64,000 nucleotides of DNA from JAOUEA01 sp963762075 (GTDB lineage Bacteria > Actinomycetota > UBA4738 > HRBIN12): the NCBI GenBank assembly GCA_963762075.1, contig CAVXJC010000008.1, positions 124,001 through 188,000 of the forward strand. The letters are read 5' to 3'. Below the pieces are notes generated by a model, which ran no database searches, had not been told where the DNA came from, and saw only the letters and a list, made by a program, of their open reading frames with translations. Positions 60,048 to 64,000 of this stretch are shown here, piece after piece. The position numbers and the translations under genes are program-made. Positions within the stretch are counted from its first letter, which is position 1, and each line of letters begins with the position of its first letter.

Positions 60048-61294
60048 GCGGACATCGCCGTCCACGTCGTCGCTCCCATCTGCGAGCACGCGCCGACGTA
60101 GGCCCACGTCGGCACCGGCTCGCCCGAACGAGCGGGGCCACCGCCGATCACTCGTTCGGGCGTCCACGGACCGACCAGCTCGTCCTCGTTGCCGGTGCTG
60201 ATGAGGCTGTCGGCCTCTGGAACGTGATCGGTGAGGCCACCGTTCGTCTCGCACACCAGCGCCACGGTCCCGATACCGCGTTGCTCACATTCCCGGACCG
60301 TGAGCATGGTGTCGGTGTGGGAGTTCCCCGACGAGAACGTGGTGCAGATCACGCCGTCGACGCCGAGCCGCGAGGCGATGGTCGCCGAGGCCGCCGCCGA
60401 TCGCCTCTTCTGCTCCGCGGTGTCGAGGTAGGAGAGGGCCATGATCACGCCGGCGAACCGGAGACGTTGTCCGTGCGCCGCGAACAGCTCGCGCACCAGG
60501 GCACTGTCCTGGTAGGCCGCCGTCACGTTGCGTACCGCCGGCCAGTCGTATGCGCCGTTCGTGAGCGCGCCGTCCAGGATCGCACGAGGGTCGAGCTCGG
60601 TGGGATCGAGGTCCGGGGGAGGCTCCCCGCGCCAGAAGGTATCGGTGAGCGGGCCTTCCGAGGCCACCTGCAGGATCAGGGCGACCGACGGCAACGAGGC
60701 AGCAGCGGGCGCGGGCCACCGGTAGGCCGCGAGGTCACTGGCACCCTCACCCAGCGTGATGGCCGCGAGCTCGCGGGCGACTCGAAGCGTCTGCCGCCGG
60801 ATCGCGGCGTCGACCTCAACCACGGGCACGCCCCGGGCAGGAACGAACCGAACGACCACGTCGGATGTGGAGCCGAACGGGCTTCGCTCGGCGCCGGGGC
60901 CAGCCATGTCGACGAACGAATCGGGAAACTCGTCGGGCTGGATGTAGCCGGCCTGTAGCCAGTCGCAGCAGCTCAGCACCGCGACACCGCGGAGCCGGTG
61001 GGTCCGCCCGGAGGCCCCGACATCGCTCGGGCCGAGCACACCTGGGAACGTCGCCGCCGGATCGTCCGCCTTGACGCTGGGCAGCACGGCGTCGAGGACG
61101 TTCGAGATGCGGACGGCGTCGCCGGGACGGACGACCTCGACCGTGGCCTCCGCCAGCGCCGGTTCTCCGGCCCCGACCGCGAGCTGCGGTAGCGACACGG
61201 TCAATCGACCGGCGCTCCACCCTGTCTGGGTCCCCTCGACGACCTCGTCGACCGCGAACGTCGCGATCTCGAGATCAGCGAGCGTGGATTCCAA
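60044..61294 (-). CDS. grdE: Glycine reductase component B alpha/beta proprotein (GrdE-like)
   Basis: A 416-residue GrdE-family protein: VEVVRPGDAVRISNVLDAVLPSVK, FPGVLGPSDVGASGRTHRLRGVAVL, VDMAGPGAERSPFG, LDGALTNGAYDWPAVRNVTAAYQDSALVRELFAAHGQRLRFAGVIMAL. In clostridial GrdE a Cys at the NGAYDW position is cleaved to give the pyruvoyl group; no Cys or Ser is there. The start is TTG 61294, 8 bases after TAGACT. First gene of grdE-grdB-grdC-trx-grdA. Confidence 0.9.
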   Translation of the reverse strand: MESTLADLEIATFAVDEVVEGTQTGWSAGRLTVSLPQLAVGAGEPALAEATVEVVRPGDAVRISNVLDAVLPSVKADDPAATFPGVLGPSDVGASGRTHRLRGVAVLSCCDWLQAGYIQPDEFPDSFVDMAGPGAERSPFGSTSDVVVRFVPARGVPVVEVDAAIRRQTLRVARELAAITLGEGASDLAAYRWPAPAAASLPSVALILQVASEGPLTDTFWRGEPPPDLDPTELDPRAILDGALTNGAYDWPAVRNVTAAYQDSALVRELFAAHGQRLRFAGVIMALSYLDTAEQKRRSAAASATIASRLGVDGVICTTFSSGNSHTDTMLTVRECEQRGIGTVALVCETNGGLTDHVPEADSLISTGNEDELVGPWTPERVIGGGPARSGEPVPTWAYVGACSQMGATTWTAMSA

Positions 61295-61302
61295 GTGTCG
61301 AC

Positions 61303-61308
61303 AGTCTA
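61303..61308 (-). promoter_or_regulatory. Candidate -10 box for the grd operon
   Basis: TAGACT on the minus strand, 8 bases before the TTG start of grdE, matches the leaderless promoter pattern elsewhere in the window. Expression from the upstream SMP-30 gene is also possible. Confidence 0.45.
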
Positions 61309-61330
61309 CGCCACGACCCTAGGAGGATGT

Positions 61331-62177
61331 CTAGTCGAACTCGGGGTAATGCAGGGAATGGCCAGACACCCCGACGTCGGCGATGGACAGGAAGGTATCG
61401 CCGACATTCGCGACGACCACTCGGTCGAGCGCTTCGCCCACCCACGCGAGGTTCGTCGGCGCGTCGAGGGTCGAGGCGAGGTGGTCGTCGACCATGACCT
61501 CGATCGCGCCCTCGGCGTCGATCCGTACGAGCCCGTCGGGGCGATACAGGGTCACCCAGAAGGCGCCGTCGGCATCCAGCGCGATGCCGTCGGGGTCCGT
61601 ATCGGGAAGGGCGGCCACCACGGTGGGCTCGCCGGCCGAGCCCGCCTCGCGGATGGGAACACGCACGACGCGTTGAGCCTTCGCCTCGACGACGATCAGT
61701 GCGTCGCAGTCCGGCGTCACGAGCGCGCCGTTCGGATAGCGCGGAACCGTGGTGGTCCAGCGTTCGGCGTTCCCGCCGCCGGGCGAGACGCGGAGGATCT
61801 CGGGACGACCGTCCTCTCCGGAGCACGTCACGTAGAGCATCCCGTCAGGCCCGAACGCCGCGACGTTGGGGCAGTCCATCCGCTCACCATCGACGCCATG
61901 CGCGTACGTCGCGACCACGCCGGTGGCGGGATCCCAGCGAACGACCTCCCCCGCAGCCGCGTCGCATGCATACACGCGGCCGTGGCCATCGACGGCGACG
62001 CCGAGCATCGATCCCCCGCTCGATCCGACCTGACGTCATCTCCCCCGCCAGGGTTACAGCGCAGATCTCGCCGGCCTCTCCGCCCGCGTAGACCCGTCCA
62101 TCCACCGGATTCCAGGCGACCCCTTCAGGGTGGTTGAGCCCGCCCACGAGTTCATCGAACATCTCGAGCTGGATCAC
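61331..62177 (-). pseudogene. SMP-30/gluconolactonase-like beta-propeller protein, frameshifted
   Basis: The first frame reads LEMFDELVGGLNHPEGVAWNPVDGRVYAGGEAGEI, the typical first blade of SMP-30/lactonase proteins. The homology shifts at the five-G run at 62013-62017 and continues SMLGVAVDGHGRVYACDAAAGEVVRWD and PDGIALDADGAFWVTLYRP. Adding one G restores a 280-residue protein. GTG 62177 overlaps the upstream small ORF stop; GTG 62186 and ATG 62162 are alternatives. Homopolymer error is the simplest cause. Confidence 0.72.
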
Positions 62178-62347
62178 TCGAGCCACCCTGTCGCCCCGGC
62201 GAGCAGCTTCTCGACCACGCGCGCAGACACGACCTCATCCACGGCGATCGCCTCGCGATAGCGTCGTGTCCCTTCTCCGATGGAGAGAGGATGTCGACCG
62301 GGTCGAGGAGATGCCGGCCCACACGCTCGGGGCTTGGACTCGTTCAC
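62174..62347 (-). CDS. Small coupled ORF of unknown function
   Basis: A 57-residue ORF. Its GTG overlaps the aminotransferase stop (GTGA) and its own stop overlaps GTG 62177 of the SMP-30 gene (GTGA). The C-terminal half (YREAIAVDEVVSARVVEKLL) looks like a helical globular protein; the N-terminal half is Pro/Arg-rich and less convincing. Another frameshift near 62270 is possible. No family recognised. Confidence 0.4.
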   Translation of the reverse strand: MNESKPRACGPASPRPGRHPLSIGEGTRRYREAIAVDEVVSARVVEKLLAGATGWLE

Positions 62348-63717
62348 GGGGGGACCGATGCCTCGGCGATCGCCTCGTCGAGGATGCTCAGCACCGTGCC
62401 CATGACGCCGACCGGCATCGTGAGCGACGGCTGGATGTTGAGCGACGTCGTCGAGGAGTCGATCAGCAGTCCGCGACGCACGCAGCCCCACGCCACGCGT
62501 TCCTGTAGGTCGAGGTTGCGCTCCTTCGTGACGCGATCGCGCACGAACTCGATGGCCATGAAGCAACCGATCGCGCGAACATCACCGATCACCTCGTAAC
62601 GGTCCATCAGAGCACGCAGCCCCTCGAAGCCGGCAGCCTCGAGCGCCATGACATTCTCGAGCACTGGCTCGGCTTCGAACACGTCGAGGGTCGCAAGGGC
62701 CGCGACGCATGCCGCTGGCAGCCACGACCACGTCGAGCCCGTCGAGATGTCGTCGAAGTCCATCGACGACTCGGTGCCGAGCACAGCGCCGATCGGCATG
62801 ACGCCGCCACCCATCGACTTGCCGAGCGCCATGAGGTCGGGCTCGACGCCGTAGCGCTGCACCGCGAACATCGTCCCCGCGCGTCCGAAGCCGGTCTTCA
62901 CCTCGTCGGCGCAGAGCAGGAAGTCGAACTCCCGACAAAGATCGGCGAGGGCCGGCCAGAACGAGTCGGGAGGCGCGATGCACCCGCCCGAGCCCATCAC
63001 CGGTTCGATCATGAACCCTGCCACCTCACGCGGATCCACCGCGTGATGCAGGAGGTGGTCGCGGATGAAATCGACCGTGCCGTCGCCCGTGCCACCGCGG
63101 CGCGCAGTGAAGGGTGTCCGATAAGGATTCGGGTATGGCGCGTGCACGAAGCCAGGGGCGAGTGCCCGGTAGCCGAAGGAGAGGTCGCTCGTCTCGGCGC
63201 TGATCGCGCCTGCCGTGCCGGCTTCCCCGTGGTAGCCGCCCATGAAGCCGATCACGATCGGACGGCCGGTAGCCCGGCGCATGAATCGAACGGAAGTCTC
63301 GACCGCTTCGGTGCCGTTCAGAGCGATGTCGACGCGAGCCAGCGAGCCCGGCGCGATCGCGATGAGCCGCTCGGCGAGCGGCAGCACGTACTCGTGCGAA
63401 TAGAAGTGCGTGTCCTCGTTGCCATAGCGACGCAGCGCCTCGACGGCCGCCTCTGTGATGTCGGCGCGTGCGGCTCCCACGGGCACCGAGGCCATCGCGC
63501 TGATGCAGTCGAGGTACACGTTGCCGTCGATGTCCTCGATCTCGTACCCCGACTTGCGACAGATGACGAACGGCCCAACCTCTGCTGCAAGCCCTCTATA
63601 AAGGATCCTCGTCTGCCTCTCGAGAACCTCGGTCGTCCGCGGTCCCGGCGGGGTCGCGACGATCGCGGGCACTTCGTCGCTTCCCCCGCCGGTTCCCTTC
63701 CAGTCGTCGTCGATCAC
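62344..63717 (-). CDS. Class III PLP aminotransferase
   Basis: A 457-residue enzyme: YEIEDIDGNVYLDCISAMASVPVGAA, the phosphate loop LNGTEAVETSVRFMRRATG, GFMGGYHGE, LLCADEVKTGFGRAGTMFA and the Lys region DLMALGKSMGGGVMPIGAVLG. It transfers an amino group between an omega- or alpha-amino compound and a keto acid. GTG 63717 overlaps the PhoX-like stop (GTGA). Lies upstream of the grd operon on the same strand and might make or use its substrate. Confidence 0.9.
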   Translation of the reverse strand: MIDDDWKGTGGGSDEVPAIVATPPGPRTTEVLERQTRILYRGLAAEVGPFVICRKSGYEIEDIDGNVYLDCISAMASVPVGAARADITEAAVEALRRYGNEDTHFYSHEYVLPLAERLIAIAPGSLARVDIALNGTEAVETSVRFMRRATGRPIVIGFMGGYHGEAGTAGAISAETSDLSFGYRALAPGFVHAPYPNPYRTPFTARRGGTGDGTVDFIRDHLLHHAVDPREVAGFMIEPVMGSGGCIAPPDSFWPALADLCREFDFLLCADEVKTGFGRAGTMFAVQRYGVEPDLMALGKSMGGGVMPIGAVLGTESSMDFDDISTGSTWSWLPAACVAALATLDVFEAEPVLENVMALEAAGFEGLRALMDRYEVIGDVRAIGCFMAIEFVRDRVTKERNLDLQERVAWGCVRRGLLIDSSTTSLNIQPSLTMPVGVMGTVLSILDEAIAEASVPP

Positions 63718-64000
63718 AGTCCGATACTGCCCCAGTCGCCGGTGATCGCGCACGTGATGCCGGGCACCTGGATGTTCACGAACAGCCACTGACCGTCGGG
63801 GCTGAAGGTCGGGCCAGCGAACTCGGAGAAACCCAATCCATCGCCAGCTGAACGGCCGTCGTCCGGCACCGTCGGGTCATACAGCTTGCCCGAGGCCGCG
63901 AGGTAATGCTGCTGGACCGCGAGCAGGTTCTCGGCCACATCGATCATCGTGCCGTCGGGCAGCAGCGCCTTCACGAAGTTGCTCTTCAGGTTCCCATCTT
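63714..64000 (-). CDS. PhoX/DUF839-like protein, C-terminal part (runs off window end)
   Basis: The last 94 codons of a gene open to the window edge. FAGPTFSPDGQWLFVNIQVPGITCAITGDWG is the C-terminal blade of PhoX-type (DUF839) proteins, in which PhoX members are Ca/Fe alkaline phosphatases. LKSNFVKALLPDGTMIDVAENLL precedes it. Its stop overlaps the aminotransferase start. Its role beside the grd operon is unclear. Confidence 0.75.
   Translation of the reverse strand, partial: DGNLKSNFVKALLPDGTMIDVAENLLAVQQHYLAASGKLYDPTVPDDGRSAGDGLGFSEFAGPTFSPDGQWLFVNIQVPGITCAITGDWGSIGL

Noticed and set aside
1..64000. Search by eye for tRNA, rRNA, CRISPR arrays, insertion sequences and prophage genes
   Set aside because: No cloverleaf-like CCA-end sequences, regularly spaced repeats, transposases, integrases or terminal inverted repeats were found. 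A covariance-model scan could still find a tRNA I missed.

Overview
The window is dense, high-GC (about two thirds G+C by eye) bacterial chromosome with short intergenic gaps, many ATGA/GTGA gene overlaps, many GTG starts, no rRNA or tRNA, and no insertion sequence or CRISPR array that I could see. F420-type PPOX proteins, an ECF42-type sigma factor paired with a DGPF/YCII protein, PspC/LiaF proteins, RDD and DUF6328-type membrane proteins, and a TANNNT -10 box 6-10 bases before many start codons (leaderless mRNAs) all point to an uncultured member of the Actinomycetota. The exact lineage cannot be read from the sequence.

Layout. 0-18.8 kb is mixed housekeeping: macro domain, rhodanese, a three-subunit glycolate oxidase (glcD-glcE at 1.5-4 kb, glcF at 11.8 kb), a PspC-type two-component system opposite a PspC/LiaF membrane protein, tryptophan 2,3-dioxygenase, MoxR/VWA chaperones (CoxD/CoxE type), MscS, and the ECF42/DGPF pair. 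18.9-22.7 kb is a form II coxS-coxL-coxM molybdenum hydroxylase. Its maturation genes (xdhC/coxI, coxG, mocA) sit apart at 38.6-41.2 kb.

22.8-37.9 kb is a sugar regulon, probably for amino sugars: an ABC importer, ROK regulator, Gfo/Idh/MocA oxidoreductase, KDPG-type aldolase, PfkB kinase, D-serine-deaminase-like PLP enzyme, DegT aminotransferase, GH4 glycosidase, SIS isomerase/deaminase, NodB-type deacetylase, BadF-type sugar kinase and MsmX-type ATPase. Two near-identical 19-bp palindromes lie beside two divergent promoters whose -10 boxes overlap, and they probably tie the regulon together. 46-56.5 kb holds a polyamine-type ABC importer with a class III aminotransferase, a beta-hydroxyacid dehydrogenase, a GntR regulator and an SDR; the two promoter regions share a 19-bp motif.

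56.6-64 kb is the most striking part: a minus-strand operon grdE-grdB-grdC-trx-grdA for a glycine-reductase-like selenoenzyme. grdB and grdA each have an in-frame UGA exactly at the selenocysteine position of their families, with a hairpin just downstream. No grdD is present. GrdE lacks the cysteine that becomes the pyruvoyl group in clostridial enzymes, and GrdB has lost the middle cysteine of its UxxCxxC motif. The operon follows a PhoX-like gene, a class III aminotransferase, a small coupled ORF and an SMP-30-like gene. This looks like a divergent selenocysteine-dependent reductase outside the Firmicutes, possibly with a new substrate.

Three genes (mocA, a GNAT acetyltransferase and the SMP-30 gene) are each broken by a single frameshift, one in a G run. 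Assembly error is at least as likely as true decay.
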